DNA of 64,000 bases from Acanthochlamys bracteata (Eukaryota; Streptophyta; Magnoliopsida; Pandanales; Velloziaceae). Within the stretch, counting starts at the first letter, position 1, and every line of letters begins with the position of its first letter. Where the stretch lies: NCBI GenBank assembly GCA_019914995.1, contig CM034145.1, positions 3,224,001-3,288,000 on the forward strand, read 5' to 3'. The notes beneath the pieces are model-generated. The model worked only from the letters and a program-made list of their open reading frames with translations, had not been told where the DNA came from and did no database searches. Made by a program: the position numbers and the translations under genes. Positions 11,641 to 23,599 of the stretch are shown in pieces.

Positions 11641-13273
11641 TGCGCAAAGACCTCACTGACCTCTTCTCCGCCTTTTTTTTGTTCTCATTCTTCTTTTTAA
11701 TTCGTTGCTCTCTCCATTGCCTCGCCGGGGAAGAAGAAATCCATTCAAAGACTTGATTGACTCTCTCCCTCTTATTATAGAACAGAAGAGAAAGAAGGAG
11801 ATCTGCTTCTCTTTCTCAACTTATTTCCTCTCTGAATATATGTGAAGGATTGATAAATTAATCAGTTGTAACAAGTAACTGCTTGTAACAGTTCGCCTTA
11901 TCAGCTGCTCTCCGACAGGTCTGTATTCTCTCTCTTTCTTTCTCAGTATTACCATAGTCGTTTCCTTAGACGAGAGTTGATTTCTTGGTGCCTGCGACTT
12001 ACTTCTGTAGCTTCCACATACATAAATTCTTTCTCTACGTTCTGAGTGATTGGTAATCAGCTTCAAAGAGGAATTTTAGAAACCAGATAATATTCATCCC
12101 CTTGTAGTGAGCAGTATCATGTTTTGTTCGCTCCAACTGTTTGTTTATAATCTCGATAAGCAACCGATGATTGGTTGTTTTAAGGTTTCTCGCCTTATCG
12201 TTGATTAAGCAAGTGATTCAACTTGGTTTTGATTAGCTTAAAAAGAATCTTGCTTGAGGTACTTTTCTCTTTTCTTTGTTTTTATGTTTTCTTTCAACAT
12301 AACCGGTATAGCTTTTCGAATTTTGTTTTTATGTGGCATCAATTTTTTCAATGGCGGTTCTCTTTCGTTTTATTGAAGTCCTTGTTACCTTTGAAATGGT
12401 CGAAATACTTCTATTGTAGCTAAAGGTTTAAGATGAATGGTTTAGCTAGCTCAGTTGATTCAAGGTGAGATGGGAGGAGGGTTTATCTGCTAGAGGACCT
12501 CCTACATGCGTGTGGGTTGTTTGGTGTATGAGCTAGACTCTGCAGTCGTCTTAGTTTGCACAATCAATGGCTCAAGAGTGACCTAAGCGAGCATGACTTA
12601 AAAAAATAATAATAAAGTAGAGTCAGGATGAGTAATTGAGCCAGGTGTAGGCTTTCAGGAATGGATGGCTAATTAGTTATAGCCTGAACTTATGTGAAGA
12701 GGGAGAATTGTTGGTTCTCCTTTTTTAGGAGAGTTTGTTGAGGCCCAAGGGTGAATGGTCTCGTCTTACATTGGTCCCTCACTTATTGGCTTATGATTTG
12801 AGATGATCCTTTGAGTGTGATTTTCTTTTTGCTCAACTATCTATATATAGCTACGCTAGTTTGATGCCTGTTTGATGTGTTGTCGCTGATTTTACTTTTG
12901 GATATTGTGGACTAAGTTAAGAGTTGTTAATTGTTTTTCAATGTTTAACACAAGGTTGAAAGACTGGTAGTTTATCTAGTAATTAAAGAGACATGACAAT
13001 AAAGAATTTAATATGCAAATCAGAATCATTGATTTGGTCACTTTTTGAAAGAATGCCTCTTGTAATATTGAATCATGAAGATATTGTTTAAAAACGTATC
13101 CATGGATCATTTACTTTTGCCATTCAAACAGGGCGAATTTGATTATGAACAAAAGCATCATAATTTCTCCAAATCACAGTACTTCTGTACTCGCTTTTCC
13201 CTATGGATACACACATGGCAATAGCAAGATCCAAATATCAGAGAGCTAACTGATTCTTCTCATTCTGTGACAG
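11640..13273 (+). other. Leader exon and leader intron of the CRLK2-like gene
   Basis: The pyrimidine-rich stretch from about 11640 to 11918 reads like a plant 5' UTR. It ends with a good donor (gacag|gtctgt at 11918/11919). The matching acceptor is at 13271-13273 (tgacag), giving a leader intron of about 1.36 kb before the coding exon. The transcription start is not visible. The leader intron is inferred from splice-like sequences and from gene structure. Confidence 0.5.
12427..12560 (+). repeat. Possible tRNA-derived SINE fragment
   Basis: The string tagctagctcagttga resembles a tRNA A-box (TRGCnnAGTnGG). It is followed by gaggacctcctacatgcgtgtggg, wording that is common in plant SINE relics. 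A convincing B-box was not found. It lies within the kinase leader intron. Confidence 0.25.
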
Positions 13274-13332
13274 AGGCTTCCTGTTCGTTAGATTGGACAT
13301 GTCCTCTTATTTCAACCATTGAAAGCAGTAAA

Positions 13333-16300
13333 ATGGGCAGTGGAAGTCAGGTTGTACTTATTGGAGTCACTATTGGTGTGGCCGTCGGGACTCTTATAGC
13401 TTCTTTTGCATTTATTGCAATAAGGTTGTACAGAAGACGTTCTCAAGTGCAGCAACGTCCTAGGGGTTTCAGTGAAGCATCTATTCCCATCCGTGCAAAT
13501 GGCAATGGTACAAGCATTGAGTCTAGTGCATCTCTCTCATATTTGGAAGTCGGTAATGCCCAGCAGGCAAGAAGAAATCCTTACTGGGTCTGGCGAGGAC
13601 ACCAAGTGAAGGATACATTTAACTCCATCTCAGGCATTCCTAGATACCCTTACAAGTACAATTTGCCTTTCCATCCCTTCCTTAAGTTAATATGGTGATT
13701 AAGAAAATATTAATTTCATGGAAGTATGTTAACATATAGGTTTATTTTTGTAGAGTCCTATAATATTCTCAATATGGGTTTGTTATCATTGAATCCTATA
13801 ATGTCCTTTGATGCTTTTCAATAGTTAGGAAAAGCGCTCGTTGCTTAAAGCAGATTATAAAGTAGCTTTTATGTCAACTTACATACTCAAACAATTCAAG
13901 ACTAGCACTTAATAAGAATGAACCAAAAGATACACTGGGCTATGAACTCAATTCTAAGCTCATAATGAACAAAAAAATCATTGTTATGGTACCATTCTAT
14001 TTACTTCGGAGGTTCCTTAAGGTTTGGAGATTTGGAAGCAGAAAGTTATTATACCCTTATTTACTGATATGGAGATAGTATGCTGCAGATTGATCATGTA
14101 TGTTTTGTTAAGCGGATTTTCTTAGTTGGTAGTATATTTCGTTGATTATTCATGCCTCAATCATGATCTGCCTAAAGTTGATTTTTCAGATTATTGGTAA
14201 GTTAGGGTAAGATTGTGGCGGGAGGTGTGTAATTCTTGTTAATGTAATACTTTGCATTGTATACTACTTAACGCTCATCTTGAAATGCTAATATGCGACA
14301 TAAACTGTTATGACTACATTGTTTCCTTTACTCTCTGGATGTCGAAAAAATAGTTTTAAACCATCTGGGTTTGTAGGAATATTCAGAAAGCGACTCAGAA
14401 CTTCACGACTATCTTGGGTGAAGGTTCTTTTGGCCCTGTTTATAAAGCTCTGATGCCCACAGGTGAAGTAGTAGCCGTAAAGGTGCTTGGAGATGATTCA
14501 AGACAAGGGGAGAAAGAATTCCAAACCGAGGTGTTCTTTTTATAACGTGACCTCCTTCAACAGTGTTGCTTTTAGCAATACTTAAAAATGTTTATCATTT
14601 CTTCGTTCAAGTTGTTCAATTTAGCTTTTTTTCTTTTCTTTGTGATTTTGCTGATCATTGAAATTTCCACAATAGATACCTCATAGAGATTAGACCGGCC
14701 CCTTTAAACCAGTTCGGGTGTTAGGTGTTGGTCTAGATTGGGATGTGTTAAGAGAAGAATTCCATAAATTAAGAACTGCATGTGGTAGGAAATTTGTATT
14801 AGAGATAAGGTTTGTTGACCAGGTAACAGAGTAAAAATTGAGGTTGAGAAAGATATGAAAGATATAGGTTTCAGCAGGTAGATTTCATGTAGTTCTTAAG
14901 TGAGATCTTCTTCCCCTGGAAAAAGCTAGAAGGTCCTAGAAATGTGCTTTCATTATTGAACATAGGAAATGATTGACTAGTGTACCTTTGGCTGTTACTT
15001 ACACATTGTATTCGTTTTTGGGGTTGCCATCACAAAATACAGTTATATGAATTTAAAAGACCTGATCAACACCATATTGATATAGATGTTTATTTCTCAA
15101 TGACAAGCAATTTTAATGAATTTTAGCACATTTCAGACACATATTACTAAGTTAATTCTGGTTGGTTCTGGATGCTTTTTCTACTAACTGTTAATTGTGG
15201 TAGTTCCAGTAGTAATCTCTATTGTATACTGTCATATCCATGAAAATGTGGCACGGATTTGATTTAACCTCTCTCTCTTTTTTATTTTTTTTTGTTTTGT
15301 GTGTGTGTGTGTGTAGGTACTCCTCCTTAGTAGGCTGCATCATCGGAATCTTGTCAACCTTGTTGGGTATTGCGTAGATAAGGGCCAACACATGCTCATC
15401 TATGAATTCATGAGTAACGGGAGTTTGGCGAGCCTACTATATGGTATACTAGAATATCGTCAAGCTGGTTTTTAATTTATGATTTTCTAATGTTGGACAT
15501 ATATGCATGCTTCTTAAGTAGTTCTACTTGTTAATGGACTAAAGATACTAAAGATACAAATACACTCTCATGTGGGTACATCATTATGGCAACTCATACT
15601 CAGCTTCTATCCAATTTTCCCTTTTAGGTAACAGTTCACGTAGATTGAGCTGGGAAGAAAGGTTACAAGTTGCTCTTGATGTTTCTCATGGCATTGAATA
15701 TCTTCATGAAGGGGTATTTCCTTATCTTAGTTGTTTTTAACCTTTAGGTGGTGCACTTGCTGTTCTTACGTAGTAATGGTTTTGGAAACAGGCGAATCCA
15801 CCTGTCATTCATAGAGATCTAAAGTCTGCTAATATACTCCTAGACACATCAATGAGAGCTAAGGTAAAGAAGCTAAGTTACTTTATTAGATGAATTGATT
15901 TTGTAGAACAATTTTGCAGTTTTATTCTTAATTCATGGTAGACCATTATATGTTGTCGGCTAATCGAATTAAGTTTAGTCAAAGGCAACCAATTCGAGGT
16001 TTAAATATTCACTTGCATGTCTGCATGTTGTACGCTTAGTACAACTAGATATCAGCCAACTCCTTTTTCACTAGATTTTAGTTGAATGTAGATACTATAA
16101 AGTTGATTTTTGATTAGACAGAACCATAAATATATCTATTTTGATGTTGTATTCTATCAAGAGTCAGCATGCCATGATCATATATCACTAAATGTTAGTT
16201 TCTGAGATTCCATTCTGAGTTTTGAGAATCAATTAGTAATTGTATAAATGGTACGATTTGTGTGCCAAACTGTTTGTTTTGGTTCCATTTCTTTGTGCTA

Positions 16301-19300
16301 ATAAAGGTACCTCAATCATTTTATTTGATCACCACTACAAGTTATTGAAAGTATTACCTAATGGTAATTAGAAACAGAGAGAATAGGTTGGTTCTAAGTT
16401 GAGTTTTCTTAAAGGAATTTAGTGTGGACTCTTTATCCAACTAGTCGACATAAAATACAGAAACTGACGAGTGAATTCACTATCAAAGTTGCATTACAAA
16501 CATTAAAGGGCTTGGTTGGAATAATTTACAAAAGAGGAATCTTTGAAAGTTGATTGATTTTTTAAGTTAAATTCTCTAAGATGAAATAGAAGAACAGGAT
16601 ACAAGCTTTAGTGATTGGAGACAAACTCCTGTTTAAGGACGTAGTTTATAATCACATTAACGAAATCCATGCATGTCTGCGGCCGTGAATTTATTGTACT
16701 CATTGATGTGTGCTAATATTATGTTGACTGCAGTTCATGTTTTACTATTATAGATGTTAGGCATAGTGATTGGTGACTGAACTAAGTATAATTTGCATCT
16801 GAAGCCTCAACTTGTTAGTTTAACAAATTTGGATGTTAAGTTAACTAAATCAGATGCACAATTCATAAATTTGTGACTAATGAATAACCATCTTATTTTC
16901 CCCCTTCGCCCTAAAACTTTAAGCCATGTATATGAAGTAACCTTCCAAGTCTTAATATCAATCGAAATTTGCCTAATAGAATTTGCAATTGTTAAATAAT
17001 AATAGGGGATAAATGACATATACTTGCAAAGCCTTTAGCTTAATTTCGCTTTGGTTTAAATAGTTTCGTTTTGGTCCCATTTGTTTTAAAAGTGGTTCAA
17101 TTATAACCTTCCATTGGTTAGGTTATTTGTACTTAGGTAGCTTTTTTTAATTAAAAAATTATAATTTGATATTTTATGTACACAATGGCAGTGAGGGTCA
17201 CTCAAGTTTAGATGCTTAGAGAGAAAAAAAAAAATCTTAGAGGTTGTTTCTCCTCTTCCTCCATCCATCTGGTGAAATCTTTCATGGCATCCTCCTTAGT
17301 GATAGCAGTTACATGTGAAGCAAGCTTCTCTTCTCCCTTTGTCAAGCAATTGTAAAATTCTTCTTCAACAACTAGTGCTACTGCTACTTTGTTTATTCAC
17401 CTACCCTCAATCTAACTCTATCAACCACTTCAACTTCTCTTCCACTTTGTCAAAGCTGACCCTTTCCTTATCATAGCCCTTTATCTCACCTCAAGCTTGA
17501 CATCTTCAACAAAGAAAATGAGGTGGAGAAGTGCTATAATAAGGAAAGGGTACATGCATACGCTGTACATCAGTATTGCCAACACTAAATTCCACCCATA
17601 GTAATCATGAATCCATGGTTGTCATACGTCCCAGTAGCGCTATCTGGGAAGCCCATGACTTCACCATTAACCCATGATACAAAGTTCGACACGTAAATCA
17701 TTTCTGTAATGTGTCTGAGTCAGACTCCGAGGCTTCCTTCTTTGGACTCTTCATAAAATGGAAACCTCTGCCCTCTTCTTTCTAACCCTTACGTAATCTC
17801 ATATAACTATTCATTTGAGAACCACTAGCATAAACCGAAGTAAAGAAACACAACACTGCTTTGTGGTTGGGCATTCAACCTTGTCCATTTGTTGGATTTA
17901 CAGAACTAACTAGGCAAAATGGGACACCTGGGATAATTATGCCTGAACCCGAGAAGGGAAAAAGAGAAATAAATGTTTCTAGTTTTACTTATTAGAATTT
18001 GAGTGAGTGTACATAAATGCTTAAACTTTAGAGGCCAAAGCAAAACTAAGATAAACACTTAGGGATTACAAATGTCATTTTGCATACAGTGGCCCTTTCT
18101 ACATGCAAATTTAATGTTTTGATTTGATGATTATGATCCAATGTCATTTTTTATAATAAAAAAATAATAGATAAACAAAAGACTTCGAACTGTTGTTCAA
18201 ACTGATAACTAAATCTATTTTGTAAAGTTATCCGCGAATACATGAATAACAGATTATGCAAACAAATGGATGGTAGGAAGGAATTCCATATTCTTTAGTT
18301 ATTGGTATAATAGCATGAGAGCACTACTTGTAGTTGACAAAGTTGAGATGTAAAGAAAGGGGCAGTTTGATCAACTTCGAGACAACATTAAACTGAAAGG
18401 TATTGAACATTTGGAACAGTTGGAAACCTAACTGAACCCAATAATGTTCCATTGTAAAAGTTAGAGGGAAATTGATACACAGGCCAGCCAAGGGGAAAAA
18501 TATTATCATAACTTTTCTTTATTCTAGGAGATTTTTTTTTTTTTTTGTTTTTTTTTGAATAGCTCTATCCAAATAAATAGATCTCATGGAGAAAGGTTAC
18601 AATTTTAACTTTGATGGTTAAGAACTCCTGTCACAGGTTACAAGTAATGATAGCACGCAAGATATGCATGAAATACGTTGCTGCATAAGTTTTGTTGCTA
18701 GTGTTTTTAAGTCAACATTTTCTATTATCTTCGTTGAGGTCAGACCTTTTAAAGTATCCTTTTTATCGCCATCTTTAGATGATCTTTCCTATTTGAACAG
18801 GTTGCTGATTTTGGCTTCTCCAAGGAAGAAGTTTTTGATGGTAGGAAATCAGGTCTTAAAGGAACATATGGTTATATGGATCCACATTATGTGACAACAA
18901 ACAAGTTTACCAAGAAGAGTGATATATATAGTTTTGGCGTCATACTTTTTGAACTTATAACGGCTTTAAATCCACAGCAAGGTCTCATGGAATATATAAA
19001 TCTGGTAAGTAATACGTAATCTTAGGATATATGTTTACAAATTACCAATGATTGGGAAGTTGACACTGCTTTTATTAGGCAATTAAGACTGGTCTTTTGG
19101 TAAATGGTGTGATGGCACATCTTGTCTGAGTGCCATTCGAATATATACTTAATTGCTAGACTATGTACACTACATTTTTGGAGCATGTCCATCTACCGCA
19201 TCAGTGATTTTTTCTGCCACGTTTTGGTTCGATTTCGTGGCTACATGTCTATCATGTATAAAGTTTGTAAAGTATGCTACAGACTGTGCGCACCGAATTT

Positions 19301-19854
19301 TTGGGATCTAGATTTCTGGAAAAGAGACTTTTCAGTTTTAGTATTTTTTATTCTTCTCAATCAAAGATAGAAATTTTAAATACATGCCAACTAATTGTTT
19401 GTATAGGCTTTAGTTGATAATGTTAGTTTTATTGCTGCAAGTATTCTTAACAGTTTGGACTTACTGTGGTCAACGAAAATCTACACCTTATTCATGTTCC
19501 CTTATCATTTGACTTGTTTGGCGTCCCTTTCAGGCAGCAGTTGGTGGGGATGGAAGTTACAATTGGGAGGAAATAATTGACGAAAAGCTTGCAGATACAA
19601 GCTATCTTGAAGAGATGAAGATCCTTGCTGACATTGCTTACAAGTGTTTGAATGAAATTCCTAGGAAACGACCCTCAATAACGGATGTGACGCAAGTCAT
19701 TTTAAGAATTCAACAAAGACATATCGGAAGGTTAGATACATTTGCTTCTTCTGTGGGAGGTGAAAGTTTTCGGGCGTTGGCGCGAATAGAGCTTCAGCAG
19801 ATGGAGCTTAGCAATTTAGCCAGCATAAAAGAGCATCCTTCCTCCATGGCGTGA
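13333..19854 (+). CDS. CRLK2: Calcium/calmodulin-regulated receptor-like kinase, CRLK2-type
   Basis: A membrane-anchored Ser/Thr kinase without an extracellular domain. The CRLK family links Ca2+/calmodulin to stress and cold signalling through MEKK1. Coding exons are 13333-13655, 14377-14530, 15317-15443, 15628-15713, 15792-15863, 18801-19004 and 19534-19854, giving 428 aa, close to the family's length of about 440. Residues 7-30 form one transmembrane helix followed by RLYRRR. The kinase domain shows the P-loop GEGSFGPV (122-129), VAVK lysine K143, HRDLKSAN (catalytic D239), DFG (D257) and GTYGYMDP. The signature [18 protein letters not shown] spans the exon 2/3 join and is closer to CRLK2 than to CRLK1. 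A basic amphipathic segment near the C-terminus ([15 protein letters not shown]) sits where CRLK1 has a calmodulin site. The start is the ATG before the TM helix; the upstream in-frame stretch lacks another ATG. Intron 6 is 2.9 kb. All catalytic residues are present, so it is probably functional. Confidence 0.95.
15299..15316 (+). repeat. (GT)n microsatellite abutting a splice acceptor
   Basis: About eight GT dinucleotides run directly into the TAG acceptor of the fourth exon (starts 15317). The poly-pyrimidine tract, T-rich at 15270-15298, lies upstream of the repeat. Confidence 0.85.
17011..18080. mobile_element. Candidate inverted-end DNA element in kinase intron 6
   Basis: The left end from 17011 (aaatgacata...gctttgg) and the reverse complement of the right end up to 18080 (aaatgacatt...gctttgg) align over about 45 bases with some mismatches. 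This gives an insert of about 1.07 kb with imperfect inverted ends, inside the largest intron of the kinase gene. The interior (17220-17560) is pyrimidine-rich and has no intact frame. I cannot define target-site duplications, so the superfamily (perhaps MULE-like) is open. Confidence 0.4.
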
Positions 19855-21480
19855 GATATGTTTATCAAGAACTGAATCCTCTTCTCTGTACATACTCGTG
19901 GATTCTTCTCATGCTTTGCCAATTTTTGCCTGAGGTTATTAAAGAAATCATATTTCTAGCCGATGGTCATCTGACAAGTTAAAGAGAGCCTTTTTGTGTG
20001 TAATCATCCCGTGAATTTCTTGTGCCCTGTCAAGACGGGGTTACATGGTAGAATGTACAGAAAGCATTAGTTTCAAATCCAGTATAAGTTTGCAGCAAAT
20101 GTACATAGTTTACAAGACTTGTTTTTGTCTTAAAATTCTCATAGTTTTTTTTGTCGTAGGTAGTACTTTGACTTCCACTGAAATCAATGGTTTTGATCTC
20201 AGGTCACACAAGACTTTTGTAATACAGTACTTGATTTGACTTTTGCCCCATGATTTGTATAAAGTATAATTTATTTATACTTCAAAAATAATTTAAAAAT
20301 ATTAAAGTACTATAGAATTTTTTTTTAAATAAAAAGCTGAAAAAGATTAAAGAATATTATAAACAAATGCCAAATGGATCCTTAAGTTGAAACTTAAAGC
20401 TCCAGTTGATGATAAACTTTTACGTTACATGATAGTGGAATAGCTTTTAGGCAAATGTGTATGTGGAAAGTTTCCGACAATTTGCATCACGATATTGCTG
20501 GCGGCTAAAAGATCGCAACATTGGTGGTTTATGTGTAAGCAATTTAGTTTCTGGACAAGTTACATCTATTTCACCAACGATTTTTAAGTAGATTTTGTTC
20601 TGTAACTTCTATGAATTGGTTGATTTTGTGCAGACATGTTACCAGAGAATTTTTTGTTGGCCCTTACGACGATCCTCCCTCTAAAGACAATAGCACCTTG
20701 CTTTCATGTATACCTAAATAGTTTCATCATGGATTTTTTATTAAATCTGTTACCTTAATGATTAACTTTTCTTTTTTTTTTTTAACTCTGAAATATATAA
20801 ATTTTGCGAATTCCAGTAGAAAAAATCTATAAGATACCACTATGTAAAAGACAGGATATTCTATAACAAGATAATGGTGCTTTTTATATGTTGTACTACA
20901 TTATATTAATACCACATTAATAATATTTCTTTTTTGGCTCGGTCTTTTCTTTCAATTACCGATGGAGGTCAAAGGGGTTTTGTTTTTTTCAGGTGAAATA
21001 AACGAGGTCCTGTACTGATAATTACTGTCTCTCTATTGCTAGAACTATTCTTTGTTTCTGAAGTGCATAACAGTAATAAAACCTTTTTTCTTCTAAACCA
21101 ACAGAATTTTATATAATAGATGGCTACGTATGCAATTATCTAAAACATGCTAAATTTCAAAAGTAACAAAGTTTGCATAACTCATCATTGACCGTAATTT
21201 TAGTGGTTGTCTTACTCTATTTAAATAAAAGTTACAAGCATAAAAGTCAATAGATCGTGAATTGTTCTGTCAACTAATTTTTCAGTGGATGCAAAAAGAT
21301 TTGCACATTGTTTTGGAAAACAAGTTTGTACTCGCTCTTCTAGTCGCTCCTAGTCTAGCAATAGTAACCAAAAATGTGGCCACCCAAGATTCAGCATGTT
21401 GATGAAAGAGTTCAAAGAGTAGATTAGATGAAGAAGGTTAGCTAAAGTGATTTCACTATTTAACACAAAATAGAAGAACA
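19855..21480. other. 3' flank of the kinase gene and spacer
   Basis: Presumed 3' UTR to roughly 20.25 kb, then AT-rich spacer. No gene or recognisable element is seen. Confidence 0.4.
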
Positions 21481-21539
21481 CAGTGAACACATTTGACATA
21501 TTAAGTTGTAAAATGTCAAGAGTGACCTTACGATGCTAT

Positions 21540-21845
21540 GATTGCGCTATTCTTCTCTAACACTTTGGGTGTAAACGGTCTAAGAAAAAGTGTCCAACTT
21601 TAGAAGAGTATCTAAAGTCTTGCCTTAACTCTCAAGGCTCAAACCATTCAATCATGCTATCCTTGTCTAACATTTTAAGCTTTTGAATCAATCAGTTTGT
21701 TCAACATTTTGGGCATAAACTGTCTAAGAAAACGAGTCCAACTTTAGAAGAGTCTCTAGATCCTTGCCTTCAACTCCTTCATGGCTCGAACAATTCAATC
21801 ATGCTATCCGTTGTCTAACAATTTAAGCTTTTTGGAGAAAAATAC
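21540..21845. repeat. Tandem pair of about 150 bp
   Basis: The segment starting actttgggtgtaaacggtctaag (about 21558) recurs from about 21703 (attttgggcataaactgtctaag). Both continue through ccaactttagaagagt and ttcaatcatgctatcc. It lies just left of Gypsy remnant A and may be part of that element. Confidence 0.55.
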
Positions 21846-21949
21846 TTCCGTAGTTTCCGCTTGAAGTCCTTCTATGTCTCGAAGGTGTAGATGCCTTTGT
21901 CCATGTCTCCATACTTATGATGCAAGTTCATAACTAGGCTACATTTCGA

Positions 21950-23450
21950 AGATAATAGAGGTCAGTAGCTATCTTGATGGTTTCATCATGTACACTTATG
22001 GTTTTAAAATACCGCTCCTTACCAAAAGGAGTTTTGTACTGAAGTACCGTTACGGATACGATTCTAGGTTGATGATTCAGATACCTCTAACCTCCATGTT
22101 TCAATAGTGGTACTAGAAATAGAACTAGTAACAAATATGCATTTTTGCCGTGCCTAATCTTGGCGAACTTCCCCAACTTTTGTGTGAATAGCGCGCATTT
22201 TATGTTCAACGAAATTGCGTAGAGTGGAGACGTCTTGCATGAGGATGTTAAAGGTTCATCTTGAAAGAGTTGCTAAACTCTTAAATAGATATTTTTACAG
22301 TTTCGGTAATTTTCTCATATTCTACTCAATCACCAAGCCATCTACTGAACTCTTCAATGTTAGAGTACATAATTAACCGGCTTGCTCCAACTTAGCGATA
22401 CGTCGCTTATAGTATCGGTGGATGGGGCCATGGACTTGCCGCAAGTCTTGATTGGTGCCCATAGCTCGTTCTTCGTGAGTTTGCTCTTATAAGACCTCAT
22501 CTACATCAGCAATAACATACAATGTGGCCATCATTATAGGGCGTTCTTAACGGTATACTAACTATTGGAATATTGGCTTTGTTACCAATTATCACGCGAC
22601 TAGAATTTCGATAGTAACCATATACACTTAAATAACTTTTACGCTAATTGCTACATAAGCTTAAAGGATTCCAAAACAATACTATGAGAATGGAGCAAAG
22701 AAGGGTGAAAAAGTATTGATTAAAAGAATGTTAGAGTACATATTTGAACCGGTTTGCTCCAACTCAGCGATGCGTGGCTCTATAGTATCGGTGGTTGGGG
22801 CTTTGGACTTGCCGCAAGTCTTGATTGGTGCGCACTTCTAATTCTCTGAGAGTTCGCTCTTATAACACCTCATCTACAGCGACAATGTCATACGATGTGG
22901 CCATCACTATTTGGCATTGTTAAAGGGATCATAACTGTTGAAATATTAGCTTTGTACCAATTATCATGTGACTAGAATTTTGATAGTACCCATGAGACAC
23001 TTAAATAATCTTTACTCTAAATTGGTACATAAGCTTAAAGGATTCTGAAACGATACTATGGGGAATGGAGCAAAGAAGGGTGTGGAAAAGTATTGATTAA
23101 AGAAAGCTTGATTAGAATGCTTGGAAAGCATATAAGGGGCATGATGATTACAACTTCTCGATGATTCTAAATGAGGAGATTCTTTCGCCTGTTATAGCAC
23201 TCTATCTCTCTAGTAGATGGTGGAGAATGCTTTTTTAGAATGTTCTTACAAGATATGTATAACTTACAAAGTATCATGGCATGCATTACTATGTGAACTA
23301 AATATCTTGTCATACAAACCTATGTGCCAGAATATCTTATAAATATATAAGTATAATAGATAATTCTATAATTCTCTATAATACACTTACTTGTGCTCTT
23401 AATTGGCCTTTTATGTGCCATATTAGTGAGGATTTGGCCTAATCTTACCA
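21950..23450 (-). pseudogene. Ty3/Gypsy remnant A (leader and gag N-terminus), internally duplicated
   Basis: A minus-strand copy of the same sequence as remnant B. Its 5' part at 23267-23450 matches 25805-26000. The gag-start block (ATG complement near 22902-22904) matches 25385-25387, and the following gag segment (22080-22140) matches 24920-25000. The gag-start block is present twice: about 22361-22733 and 22733-23098 are a roughly 370-bp tandem duplication, with the second ATG near 22529-22531. Frames are broken throughout. The pol part is absent. Confidence 0.6.
22361..23098. repeat. Tandem duplication of about 370 bp
   Basis: Both copies share ttgctccaact.agcgat, gacttgccgcaagtcttga, atgtggccatca and aagcttaaaggatt, in the same order and orientation. 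A third, more diverged copy lies at about 25210-25580 in remnant B. Confidence 0.85.
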
Positions 23451-23599
23451 GCCTGTTCACATCCTCTCTCACTTATCTTCGCGACTCTCTCGTTGCGCTT
23501 TTTGAACTTTCTAGATGGGTTGGTCAATTGCTAAGGAGTGTCTTTGCTTTCTTCAAGTTTTTCGTTGCCATATAATAGGGCACCACGATCCACTGCTTA

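Noticed and set aside
23393-23575. 60-codon plus-strand hydrophobic frame
   Set aside because: It lies antisense to the Gypsy remnants, has no ATG start and contains no known domain.
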